NCBI GenBank assembly: GCA_963719345.1
Contig: CAVRCA010000004.1
Coordinates: 186,001-250,000, forward strand
Reading direction: 5' to 3'
Length of the DNA: 64,000 nt
From: CAVRCA01 sp963719345
GTDB lineage: Bacteria; Pseudomonadota; Alphaproteobacteria; Acetobacterales; Acetobacteraceae
Below the pieces are notes generated by a model. That model worked only from the letters and a program-made list of their open reading frames with translations. It searched no databases and was not told where the DNA came from. The position numbers and the translations under genes are program-made. Position 1 is the stretch's first letter; each line of letters starts with the position of its first letter. This document shows, piece after piece, positions 8,729 to 16,426 of the stretch.

Positions 8729-9108
8729 GGCACTCGCCTCCGTCGGCCCAAAGGGCGCTGGCTCTCCAGGATCGCGATCTTCTCCTCCAGCAGGTCGCGC
8801 TCGATCAGCGCCTCGCCGAGCTTGCTCTTAAGCCGGTCGCTCTCAAGCTCCTCGCCGTTGCCAGGCCGGGTCGCCAAGGCTGCTTCTCCGGCCGCCAGGA
8901 AGGCGTCGCGCCACGCCGTCAGCGTCGCCGCCGTCACCCCGAGCCCGCGCGACACGATCTCGAGATCCTCGCCGCGCAACAGCCGTATCACCGCCGCCGT
9001 CTTGCGCTGGCGCGACGTCCGCCCACCCCGGCCGGGCGACGCGGTGCCAGACTCCTGCGGTCGCTCCGCGCCGCCCGGCCTCGTCGCGGCTGCCCTCTGC
9101 TCGTCCAT
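8725..9108 (-). CDS. IS3-family transposase OrfA
   Basis: A 127-residue helix-turn-helix protein. RQRKTAAVIRLLRGEDLEIV and LGVTAATLTAWRDAFLAAGE form the DNA-binding part. The C-terminal leucine-rich coiled coil (DRLKSKLGEALIERDLLEEK) is typical of IS3 OrfA/transposase_8 proteins. It precedes OrfB with an overlapping start. Reading frame is intact, but the element is dead because OrfB is split and frameshifted. Confidence 0.85.
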   Translation of the reverse strand: MDEQRAAATRPGGAERPQESGTASPGRGGRTSRQRKTAAVIRLLRGEDLEIVSRGLGVTAATLTAWRDAFLAAGEAALATRPGNGEELESDRLKSKLGEALIERDLLEEKIAILESQRPLGRRRRVP

Positions 9109-9171
9109 GACACACCTCCATCGCGGAAATCGTCCGCCTTGCGAGGTGTCCCAATCAAGCGTGCGGCGGGG

Positions 9172-9560
9172 GACCCCACGCTTTCGCGTTTGCCCTCGGT
9201 ATTGGCCGTCACAGCGATTATCGCCGCGACCGAGACGATCCGGCCGCCCTCGCGCTGCTTAAGTCAGGTGGCGTCCAGCTAAAGATACGGCCACTCGCCG
9301 ACAAGAGGGCGATCAAGGAAGGCGCCGACACGATCGTCGATGTCCTTGCGCAGCTTGCTTACCGTGCTCTTGCTGATCCCCGCGAGCCCTACCGCCTGCA
9401 CCAGATCGTCTACGCGCCGGGTCAGCACGCCGCTGATCCAAGCTTCCTAGATCACCGCCACCAACGCCTTCTCTGAGGTCCTACTGGGCTCGAGGGAAGG
9501 AGGGAAGCAGCTGTCCTGCCGCAGTTTCGGACGCGTAGCTGCAGGCCCGGGCCACCAACC
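9172..9560 (-). pseudogene. IS256-family (mutator-type) transposase remnant
   Basis: The minus-strand reading with two frames and several stops gives SEKALVAVI-stop-EAWISGV, TRRVDDLVQAVGLAGISKST, DIDDRVGAFLDRPLVGEWPY-L-stop-LDAT and REGGRIVSVAAIIAVTANTE, the conserved order around the first catalytic Asp of IS256 transposases. An upstream piece, KLRQDSCFPPSLEP, also fits. It ends at about 9172 where IS3 begins; the other half is not in the window. Long decayed and non-functional. Confidence 0.75.
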
Positions 9561-9689
9561 CGCCACCAAAGGATTGTATGTAGAAGCTTTCCAGCTTGAC
9601 GGGTTATGGCCTCAAGTGGGTCATCGGGTCCTCTCGGCGTCAGGGTGAAGCGTCGCAACTCCACCTTATATTTAGCCAGCCGATCCGAT

Positions 9690-9940
9690 GGCCACCTCCG
9701 TCTACACCGTTATGACGTTCGAGTTTCCACCACCTGCTCGGACGCTTCCCCTGCGGCTGCGGCGACATCTGCGCGAACCTCGAGCCGCTGCGCGCGCGCA
9801 GCCTCCAGTTCATGCCCTCGCCGCCCACCACCTACTACGAGATCGTGGACGAGCGCGTGCCCGGACACGGCGAGGATATGGCGCGCCTGCGGCGGATGAT
9901 ATCCTGCAGGCCGAGTACGGCAATCACGGCTAGGGCCTGC
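9690..9940 (+). pseudogene. Possible 4-hydroxyphenylpyruvate dioxygenase-like C-terminal fragment
   Basis: One frame reads SLQFMPSPPTTYYEIVDERV followed by PGHGEDMARLRRM, which resembles the C-terminal TYY...PGHGE...LR segment of 4-hydroxyphenylpyruvate dioxygenase-type (glyoxalase-fold) enzymes. The frame then breaks near 9900 and coding ends. No N-terminal part or metal-binding histidines are seen upstream. The assignment rests on one short motif, so it is tentative. It points toward the Rieske gene tail-to-tail. Confidence 0.33.
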
Positions 9941-10133
9941 AAAAACTGTTTGATCCAAGCCGGCCCGAGGAATGAGCGGTGCCCTGGTGCAGACGAGCCT
10001 CAGCCGGTCCCATGACCCGAAGCTGGGGAGCTAGTGCACCCGATGGTGGACCACACCCTGGACCGCGGAGCGGGCCGCGAGGCCGCACCGCCTCCGCCGG
10101 TTTCATCTTCGGGCAGCAGTCGGTGCCCGCCGA

Positions 10134-11480
10134 TCAGAGAATGAGGGGCAGGTCGGCTGCGCTAGGCTGGCCAACCGTCACGCGCCGCGCGGTCTCGCTC
10201 GCCGCGTTCCAGTCCACGTCGATCGGCAGCTTTAGGGAGGCCGCCCGTACCCGATCCAGCTCTACCCCATCGACATTCGCGGGTGCCTCGCCCTTGTCGT
10301 GCAATGCCTTTGCGGCATTGAGGAGCTGCTTGCGCACGGCGATGATCATCGCGTCCGACGAGGCGAGATGCTCCTGCGTGCGATCATAGATCGCCTCGCC
10401 TGCATCGTTGCACATCAGTTCGGTCATCGCACGGTCCTGCAGATTGCCCACGAACGGAATGCCGCAGAACATGACGCTGTCCTGCACCTTCATGTCGCGG
10501 CCATAGTCGTTGCGCTTGTTGGCTTTGGTCATGAAGTAAGTGCGTGGGTCGTTGGTACGATCGACATACCCGCCGACTTCCTCAAAGCGCTTGGCATAAG
10601 CCTCCGCCACGCCGGCCGGCAGCGGCGCGACCGGATCGGCCATCTGCGCGATCAGCATGGCGTGCGTGTCGTCGAGCGGCACGAAGCTGCGCAGGCCCAC
10701 CTTGCCGTCACCCGTGGTGATCATGGTGTGGAAGGGAAAGATGAACTGGTTGATCCGGTGCCAGTCGTCGGCGTTGGTCAGCCGCCGCCGCGCCGAGTAA
10801 TACGCGCCATAATTGGTGGGCATGACGTCAAGCTTTGGCGGGCGGGGCGCCTCGGGGTTCCAGAACCCCCTTATGCCCTTATCGGGTTTCGAGCTGTTCT
10901 CCTCGAGCCGCCGATGGACCCAGTCGAGGTGGGCGGAATCGAGATCGCCTTCCAGGTTCTGCAGCCAGTTCGCCTCCTCCATCATGATATTGGGATGCGA
11001 GACGTGCTCGGGCGCCAGGGTGAGCACCTCGAACAGCGGCAGCGGCGGCGGCGACTTGCGCGGGCCGAGATAGACCCACACCATGTGGTTGACCTCATGG
11101 CATGGGTAGGCGCGCGCCTTGAGGTTGGCCTGGAACTGCTCCTTCTTGATGCCCTCCTCGGACGGCAAATCCATGCAGTTGCCGTTGATGTCGAATTTCC
11201 AGCCGTGATAGGCGCAGCGCAACCCGCACTCCTCATTGCGCCCGAAATACAGGCTGGCGCCGCGATGCGGACAGGCCTCCACGAGCGCGCCCATCTGGCC
11301 GAGGCTGTCGCGGAACATCACCAGGTTCTCACCAAGCAGCATCATCCGCTTCGGTGGGCAATCAGGCTCGGGGAACTCGGTGGACGGCAGCGCCGGGATC
11401 CAGTAATGCCGCATCAGATTGCCCATCGGCGTGCCACGGCCGACGCGACAGACGATCTCGTTGTTTTCGCGTGACAGCAT
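10134..11480 (-). CDS. Rieske aromatic ring-hydroxylating oxygenase, large subunit
   Basis: A 448-residue oxygenase of the phthalate 4,5-dioxygenase type. ATG 11480 is preferred over an upstream in-frame start because AGGAGGG lies five bases before it. The Rieske [2Fe-2S] ligands are Cys70-x-His72 (ACPHRGASLYFGRNEE) and Cys89-x2-His92 (CAYHGW). The mononuclear iron region is GDLDSAHLDWVH, with the bridging Asp and two His. It is the last gene of a minus-strand set with the LigB-type dioxygenase, suggesting ring hydroxylation followed by ring cleavage. No ferredoxin or reductase partner is seen in the window. The C-terminal domain is complete. The substrate is unknown. Confidence 0.9.
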   Translation of the reverse strand: MLSRENNEIVCRVGRGTPMGNLMRHYWIPALPSTEFPEPDCPPKRMMLLGENLVMFRDSLGQMGALVEACPHRGASLYFGRNEECGLRCAYHGWKFDINGNCMDLPSEEGIKKEQFQANLKARAYPCHEVNHMVWVYLGPRKSPPPLPLFEVLTLAPEHVSHPNIMMEEANWLQNLEGDLDSAHLDWVHRRLEENSSKPDKGIRGFWNPEAPRPPKLDVMPTNYGAYYSARRRLTNADDWHRINQFIFPFHTMITTGDGKVGLRSFVPLDDTHAMLIAQMADPVAPLPAGVAEAYAKRFEEVGGYVDRTNDPRTYFMTKANKRNDYGRDMKVQDSVMFCGIPFVGNLQDRAMTELMCNDAGEAIYDRTQEHLASSDAMIIAVRKQLLNAAKALHDKGEAPANVDGVELDRVRAASLKLPIDVDWNAASETARRVTVGQPSAADLPLIL

Positions 11481-11541
11481 CCTACCCTCCTGCGCTTGCG
11501 ACTGATTTTTCGGTAGAGGCGGCGTCTCGTTGTCCTGTCCG

Positions 11542-12534
11542 CTAACCCCAAGCGCTGAACGCGGCACCGATTCCGGTGCCGGCCGGGGTGCGCCGGATCG
11601 GGTGGTATTCGATCCACTTGTTCGGCAAATCCTCGACCATGCCGGCCGCGACGACCCAGTTGAGTATCTCGGAGGAGCCGGCGATCAGCTTGTGCGCTGG
11701 CAGCCGGCGCAGGACGGTGTTGTCGCCAACACGGATCGCGGACACGATCTCTCGGTCGAGTTCTTCGTCGACGACGAAATGGCTGAGCCCGCCGCTCGCC
11801 GCCACAGCAATTCGCGCATCGCCCGGACAGGCGCTCACGACCTCCCGCAACGCACGGCCCAAATCGTAGCATCGCTTCGGGGTTGGCACGTTCGGCGGAA
11901 AATAGGTGTTGAGCAGCACGGGAACGACCGGGATTGTTCTCTTCTTGAAGAGGCGCGCGATGACGAAGCCGTAGGCGTGACCGAAGCCCAGCTTCTCCGG
12001 CTGCTCGACCCGAGAAGAGGCGGCCACATCGAACTCGCGCTCGATCAGTCCGGTAATGATCGCGCGCGCGAGATCAGGGCTGCCGGGAAAGGCATGCGCC
12101 GCATCCATTGCGTACTGACTTGAAATGGCGCCGACCCAGGCGGGCGTCTTATCGGTGATCTTCCGCGGGTGCATCACGACTTCGGCACCGCAGTAGACGC
12201 CGAGCGCGGGCACATTGGAAGGGCTGAACAACTCACCCTGGTCGTCGCCCACGATCACGACCACGTCCGGCGTCGCTGCTTCCAGCTCATCCGCCAACCG
12301 GTCGAGCGCGGCCTGGCAGGCGGCGTCGAGCGCCAGAAAGCGCTCCTCCGTCGCATCGGCTTCCCATGGTGAGCCGGTCTCATCTGCGAGCTGGTCGTAG
12401 CTGACGTAACGGCCGTCGGGCGTGTTCAGGCGCTGATTGCGCCGGTCGTCGGCGGCGCGCTCGGCCCAGCGCTTGCCTTCCAGCGCCATCAGCGGGCTGT
12501 GCGACACCCCGATGCCGAGAACGATTTTCGCCAC
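11542..12534 (-). CDS. LigB-family class III extradiol ring-cleavage dioxygenase
   Basis: A 330-residue non-haem Fe(II) dioxygenase of the LigB superfamily, whose members cleave catecholic or protocatechuate-like rings at the meta position. The GTG start at 12534 has GGAGGA upstream. His12 in GIGVSHSPL is the conserved first metal ligand. VVMHPRKITD and ASGGLSHFVVDEE (catalytic His) follow, and SSEILNWVVAAG supplies a conserved Glu. It sits between the Rieske gene and a small unknown gene in a minus-strand operon. No separate LigA-type small subunit is obvious, though the 89-residue neighbour could play a helper role. Confidence 0.88.
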   Translation of the reverse strand: MAKIVLGIGVSHSPLMALEGKRWAERAADDRRNQRLNTPDGRYVSYDQLADETGSPWEADATEERFLALDAACQAALDRLADELEAATPDVVVIVGDDQGELFSPSNVPALGVYCGAEVVMHPRKITDKTPAWVGAISSQYAMDAAHAFPGSPDLARAIITGLIEREFDVAASSRVEQPEKLGFGHAYGFVIARLFKKRTIPVVPVLLNTYFPPNVPTPKRCYDLGRALREVVSACPGDARIAVAASGGLSHFVVDEELDREIVSAIRVGDNTVLRRLPAHKLIAGSSEILNWVVAAGMVEDLPNKWIEYHPIRRTPAGTGIGAAFSAWG

Positions 12535-12565
12535 GGGTCCATCCTCCGAGTTCCGTGATGCCAGC

Positions 12566-12835
12566 TTAGCCCTTGAACTCGCATCCCAGCTTATCGAGCG
12601 CCTCGTCCGCCCAGGCGCGGTTTATGCCCCTGCCGTGGGCGAGCGCGGCGAGCGCCTTCCCCGCGCCCGCGTGCTTCGCCGCCGTTTCCTCCTCGCTCTG
12701 CCAGCGCCGGGACTTCAGGCTCTCCGACACGCGGCGCAGGTAGCGACCACAATCGAAGCGGCAGTTCCCAGCGGACGCGACTGGTTCAATTCCGATAACG
12801 CCGTCAATAGCCCATATCTCTCGGTAGCGCGTCAC
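12566..12835 (-). CDS. Small uncharacterised protein in the ring-cleavage operon
   Basis: An 89-residue reading frame whose GTG start overlaps the stop of the upstream crotonase gene (GTGA at 12832-12835), a translational-coupling arrangement. It ends 31 bases before the LigB-type gene. It begins VTRYREIWAIDGVIGIEP and contains NCRFDCGRYLRRVSESLKSR (two Cys) and a C-terminal GRGINRAWADEALDKLGCEF. It has no signal peptide or membrane segment. I do not recognise the family. Its position suggests a small partner of the dioxygenase or an independent small enzyme; it does not resemble LigA as I know it. Confidence 0.55.
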   Translation of the reverse strand: MTRYREIWAIDGVIGIEPVASAGNCRFDCGRYLRRVSESLKSRRWQSEEETAAKHAGAGKALAALAHGRGINRAWADEALDKLGCEFKG

Positions 12836-13626
12836 GGAGATTGCGAGCGCTTCTGCCAGTTTGGCTTGCGCTTCTCGAGAAACGCGCGCAGCCCCTCCTG
12901 ACCGTCCGGCGTGCCGAAGACGTTGCACAGCGTCTCGATCTGGTTCTCCACGTTGCGCCGATAGTCAAGGTCGTTCGCTCGCATGAACGACTGGCGACCG
13001 AGCGCCAGGATGGTAGGCGATTTGGCGGCGAAGACCTGGGCCATAGAGAATGCGTGGTCCAGCAATTCGGCACGCGGCACAGCTTGGTTGATGATACCGA
13101 ACGAGACGGCCTCCTGCGCCGAGATCGGCTTGCCGCCGAACAACAGCTCGAATGCCTTGTGACGGCTGATCTGGCGGGGTAGGTGGACGTAATGGATCGC
13201 TGGCAGGACGCCGACATCGATCTCCGGATAACCGAGGTCCACATCGTCGGCCGCAAGGATCACGTCGCTGGTGATTCCCAGGGTCATGCCTGCGCCCCTG
13301 GCCGGGCCATTGATCGCGACGATCGTCGGCTTCCGCATGGCGTATTGGATATCCATTGTCTCGATATAAAACCGATAGACAAAGGCGCGGAAGTCATGCA
13401 CGTCGCCCTCGGCAACCATTCGCAGGTCCATGCCGCCGCAGAACATTCGCGGCAGCGCGCTTGTCAGGATCACGGCGCCGACGTCGGCATCCGCGTCGGC
13501 CATGCGCATCGCGCCGTGCAGCGCGTCGAGCATCGGGTGGTCAATTGCGTTCACCGGTGGCCGGTTGAGAGCGACGACGGCAACGCCGTCTTTGACGGAC
13601 ACTTTGACACGATCGTCCGAGGACAT
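12832..13626 (-). CDS. Enoyl-CoA hydratase/isomerase (crotonase) family protein
   Basis: A 264-residue crotonase-fold protein from ATG 13626, 12 bases after the preceding reading ends. RPPVNAIDHPMLDAL, the oxyanion-hole segment LPRMFCGGMDLR and the second CoA-binding loop INGPARGAGMTLGITSD are clear. Of the two catalytic Glu of classical hydratases, the first (in the GGGCE-type loop) is replaced, while YPEIDVGVLP retains the second. It may therefore be an isomerase, hydrolase or lyase rather than a plain hydratase. Co-transcription with ring-cleavage genes suggests a role on the CoA-linked product. Confidence 0.88.
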   Translation of the reverse strand: MSSDDRVKVSVKDGVAVVALNRPPVNAIDHPMLDALHGAMRMADADADVGAVILTSALPRMFCGGMDLRMVAEGDVHDFRAFVYRFYIETMDIQYAMRKPTIVAINGPARGAGMTLGITSDVILAADDVDLGYPEIDVGVLPAIHYVHLPRQISRHKAFELLFGGKPISAQEAVSFGIINQAVPRAELLDHAFSMAQVFAAKSPTILALGRQSFMRANDLDYRRNVENQIETLCNVFGTPDGQEGLRAFLEKRKPNWQKRSQSP

Positions 13627-13637
13627 GCCCTGTCCGA

Positions 13638-14935
13638 TCACTTCACGAGGCTGCATGCCGGATCGGCAGGCTTGAATGATTGGTCGGCAGGGATCGTACC
13701 AATTTGGTCGTAGAGGTCCCACGGACCCTTCAACTCGGTCGGCGACTTCACGCGAAACACATACATGTCCCGAAGCAGCCGTCCGTCCACCCTGATACGC
13801 CCGTCATGGGTCATGAAATCATTCACCGGCGTATCCTTCATCACCTTGTGGACCGCGTCCGTGCTGTCGGTGTTTGCCGCTCTCACCGCCTGAAGGTAGT
13901 GCATCACAGCGCCATACACGCTCGCTTGCAGGCTGTTCGGCATCTTCCCGTAAAGCGCAAAGAAGCGTTGCGCGAACGCCCGTGTCTGGGCCGTCTGATC
14001 CCAGTAGAACGGCTCGGTGATGAGCAACCCCTGAGCCATGGATAGGCCGATGCCATACACGTCGTTCAAGAACAATCCATTGGCGCTAGCTTCTGCGGCC
14101 CGTTGAGCATCCCGAACTCCGCCGCCTGCTTCACGATGTTCGCGATGAGTGGTGTCGGCGTAGCGAGGCCTATAAGCTGCGCGCCGGACGCCTGCGCCTT
14201 CAGGAGGTCCGACGAGAAATCCTTCGCCTCGAACGGGTGGCTGGCGGAGCCCAGGACGGAGCCACCGTGCGCCCGAATATAGTTCGTTGCCTCCGCCTGC
14301 AAGCTGCGCCCATACGTGTAGTCGACGGTCATGAAGAACCAGCTCTTGCGGCCGTCCGCCATGTTGGCGCGTGCCGCGCCCACCGCGATGCTGTAGGAAT
14401 CGTAGGTCCAGTGGATGCCGTTCGGGCTGCAGTACTTGCCGGTCATGTCCACCGAGCCAGTGCTGTTGAACACCACGATCTTGTCTTTCTCGCGGGCCAG
14501 CTCCTGGACGCCGATCGCCACCGTGGTGATGCCGACATCGAAGATCGCCCCTACGCCGCCGTCGTACCATTGCCGCGCCAAGGTCATGCCGACATCGGCC
14601 TTGCTCTGGTGATCGCCGATCAGCAGGATGACCGGACGGCCCAGCACCGATCCGCCGAAATCGTCGACCGCCATCTGCGCGCTTATTTGCGATCCAACAC
14701 CCGCCAGCCCGGCGTTAGGTACCCGGACGCGTCGGTCAGAATGCCGATCCTGATGGGTGCGGACTGGGCGTTAAACTCGACCAGCATGCAGAACGAGCGC
14801 GGAGGCCGCCGCGAGACCCAGATGCAGCAATCTCCGCCTCGATGAAGCATGTCCAACTTGACGGAAGGCAATTTGCTTACGCTCGGTCGCGCGAGCGTCG
14901 CGCCTAGCGTCCGCACCGCGTTTCGACGGCTCCAT
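13638..14935 (-). pseudogene. ABC-transporter substrate-binding protein (branched-chain/aromatic acid type), multiply frameshifted
   Basis: Start MEPSKRG at 14935, followed by RRRLLHLGLAAASALVLHAG, a twin-arginine-like signal. The frame is then lost near 14780. A second frame gives IRIGILTDASGYL, and a further shift near 14706 leads to QMAVDDFGGSVLGRPVILL, FDVGITTVAIGVQELARE, SWFFMTVDYTYGRSLQAEAT. A last shift near 14075 gives the C-terminal part (FYWDQTAQTRAFAQRFFALY ... MYVFRVKSPTELKGPWDLYD). All regions of a ~400-residue periplasmic type I binding protein are present, but at least three frameshifts separate them. The related intact protein is at 46082-47278. Confidence 0.85.
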
Positions 14936-15328
14936 GGATGTTTCTTTTTTCTTTCTGCGAGTTACAACGCGCACCTTGACATGTAACTTAAAACCCGGCC
15001 CAGCCACCGTCAAGCAGCAGCACGAAGTCCCTACCGGCGAAGCCGGTGGTCTGGACCGCAAAGTGACGGGGTTGACGCGATATGACTATGGTTTGGCAAA
15101 GCTGGCCCGATGGTGGTGCAGGCGTCTGATGAGAACCGCGGACTACGTTACCGGCAAGGCCGTTGTCGTTACGGAGCCGCCGGCTGCGCGTTTCGTTCCA
15201 TCGACGAAGCCCTCTACACCGATAACCGCAACCCGGAGGAATCATGACGACGGATACACGTCTATGTCAGCGGGGGCGGCGGCCCCGACTGACATCCCCG
15301 ATCAACTCATCACACGAGGGAGGAGAGA
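14936..15328. other. Intergenic region between divergent genes
   Basis: About 390 bases between the minus-strand binding-protein pseudogene and the plus-strand crotonase. It probably holds both promoters. I see no recognisable coding sequence. GAGGAATCATG near 15236-15246 could start a 30-codon peptide (MTTDTRLCQRGRRPRL...), but nothing else supports it. A palindromic stretch GGGGGCGGCGGCCCC lies at about 15270-15284. Confidence 0.4.
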
Positions 15329-16099
15329 TTGCAGGATGAGGCTTTCGTTCTCACGCGCGTCGAGCCGCCGATTGCGCTAGTCTGTCTCAACGAGCCGCGT
15401 CGTCGCAATCCGTTAAGTCCTCCTCTTGTTGAGGCGCTCGCCGAGACGCTCGATAAGCTGCGAGGCGACGACAGGGCGCGGGTCGTTGTTTTGCATGGAG
15501 CCGGTGCCGGATTTTGCGCGGGAGCAGACCTCACACGGATGCGCACCGCGACGCCGATGGAGGATCGTGCGGAATATGACCGCATTCTCGATGTGAACAA
15601 GCTCCTCTGGGAGTATCCGAAACCGACCATTGCGGCCGTCCATGGATTTGCCTTCGGCGCCGGAGCAAACCTCATGCATTGGTGTGATCTCGTTGTGGCC
15701 GATGAGGCGGCGAAGATCGGCTATCCGGAAGTTAAAGCCGGCGTTCCATCAGCTACCGTCATCCCGACGCTTCAGCGTCTCGTGGGCCGGCGCCGACTGC
15801 TCGAACTGGTGCTGCTGGGGTCGCCGATCTCGGCGCGCGATGCGGAGCGGTTCGGCCTCATCAATCGTGTTGCCCCGGCGGGGCAGGCCCTCTTGATTGC
15901 GCGAGAGCTCGCACTCCAACTCGCGACGAACGACCCGTACGCGATCCTTCAGACCAAAGAGATCGTGCAGACTACCAGCGAGATGTCGTACCGGGAAGCA
16001 ATGACGTACGCCAAGGACTATCGCGTGATCGCCCGGATGAGGAACGGGTTCGACGTCAAGGTGTCACAGGGTGGGTCGAGATTGCAGGAACAACGGTAA
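15329..16099 (+). CDS. Enoyl-CoA hydratase/isomerase (crotonase) family protein
   Basis: A 256-residue crotonase-fold protein. The TTG start at 15329 follows GGAGGAGAG and no ATG is better placed. Motifs in order: EPRRRNPLSPPLVEALAETL, oxyanion loop GAGFCAGADLTRM, VHGFAFGAGANLMHWCDLVV, and GYPEVKAGVPSATVIPTLQR with the conserved Glu. As in the other crotonase here, the first catalytic Glu is absent. The gene is alone on the plus strand, divergent from the binding-protein pseudogene, and ends before a decayed minus-strand fragment. The reaction is unknown. Confidence 0.88.
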   Translation: MQDEAFVLTRVEPPIALVCLNEPRRRNPLSPPLVEALAETLDKLRGDDRARVVVLHGAGAGFCAGADLTRMRTATPMEDRAEYDRILDVNKLLWEYPKPTIAAVHGFAFGAGANLMHWCDLVVADEAAKIGYPEVKAGVPSATVIPTLQRLVGRRRLLELVLLGSPISARDAERFGLINRVAPAGQALLIARELALQLATNDPYAILQTKEIVQTTSEMSYREAMTYAKDYRVIARMRNGFDVKVSQGGSRLQEQR

Positions 16100-16148
16100 T
16101 TTGCCGCGGATGCGCCGCCAGCCGCGCGCATGATGCTCTGCTGAAATG

Positions 16149-16406
16149 CTAGCTGTAGGCGCTCGCAACCCATACGCGGTGCTCTCCTGCAGCACGCCGA
16201 TCCCGTGCGGCTTCAGCCGTTCGGCGAGATGGCTCACCACGGCGACCGCCGACGAAAAGCGGCGCGAACGATGTGGCGAGGCGTCCGGTGGTCGGCCGCA
16301 CCCAGCCTATGCGGAACGCTTCGTCCGCGGCGCGAGCCTGCGCGGCTGGGCGTGCAGCGGTTCCGGCATCTACGGCGCGCCTGCCCAGAGCTTGATTGCT
16401 CGTCAT
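16149..16406 (-). pseudogene. Possible ABC substrate-binding protein fragment
   Basis: The minus-strand frame from 16406 contains EAFRIGWVRPTTGRLATSFA followed by PLF, which resembles the first strand of mature branched-chain-type binding proteins. The rest is out of register; another frame reads VVSHLAERLKPHGIGVLQES, similar to the loop that follows much later in such proteins. This suggests an internally deleted, frameshifted gene. The evidence is short, so the call is tentative. It lies just downstream of the carboxyltransferase stop at 16427. Confidence 0.33.
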
Positions 16407-16426
16407 CGCGGCTTCCCCGGAGTGTT

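Larger units (their letters stand above)
6690..9165 (-). mobile_element. IS3-family insertion sequence, split by IS481
   Basis: OrfA (8725-9108) and two separated parts of OrfB (8437-8728 and 6721-7199) lie in the expected minus-strand order, with IS481 copy 2 exactly between the OrfB halves. Joining the OrfB flanks across 7200-8436 restores the reading RVLRLM-(R)EHDLLAPSRVGAL. The right boundary is set by the point where the IS256 reading resumes (about 9172). The left boundary, near 6690, is approximate. The element is itself inserted in an IS256 remnant. Confidence 0.75.

Noticed and set aside
9560..9600. Third IS481-type end near TGTAGAAGCTTTCCAGC
   Set aside because: Resembles the outer IS481 repeat for only about 8 bases and lacks the inner 13-mer; chance is likely.
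10299..11474. 391-codon plus-strand frame opposite the Rieske oxygenase
   Set aside because: Antisense to a gene with complete Rieske and iron-binding motifs; no domain in the shadow translation.
15270..15284. GC-rich palindrome as a terminator or operator between divergent genes
   Set aside because: No following T-run and no matching second copy; too little to call a function.
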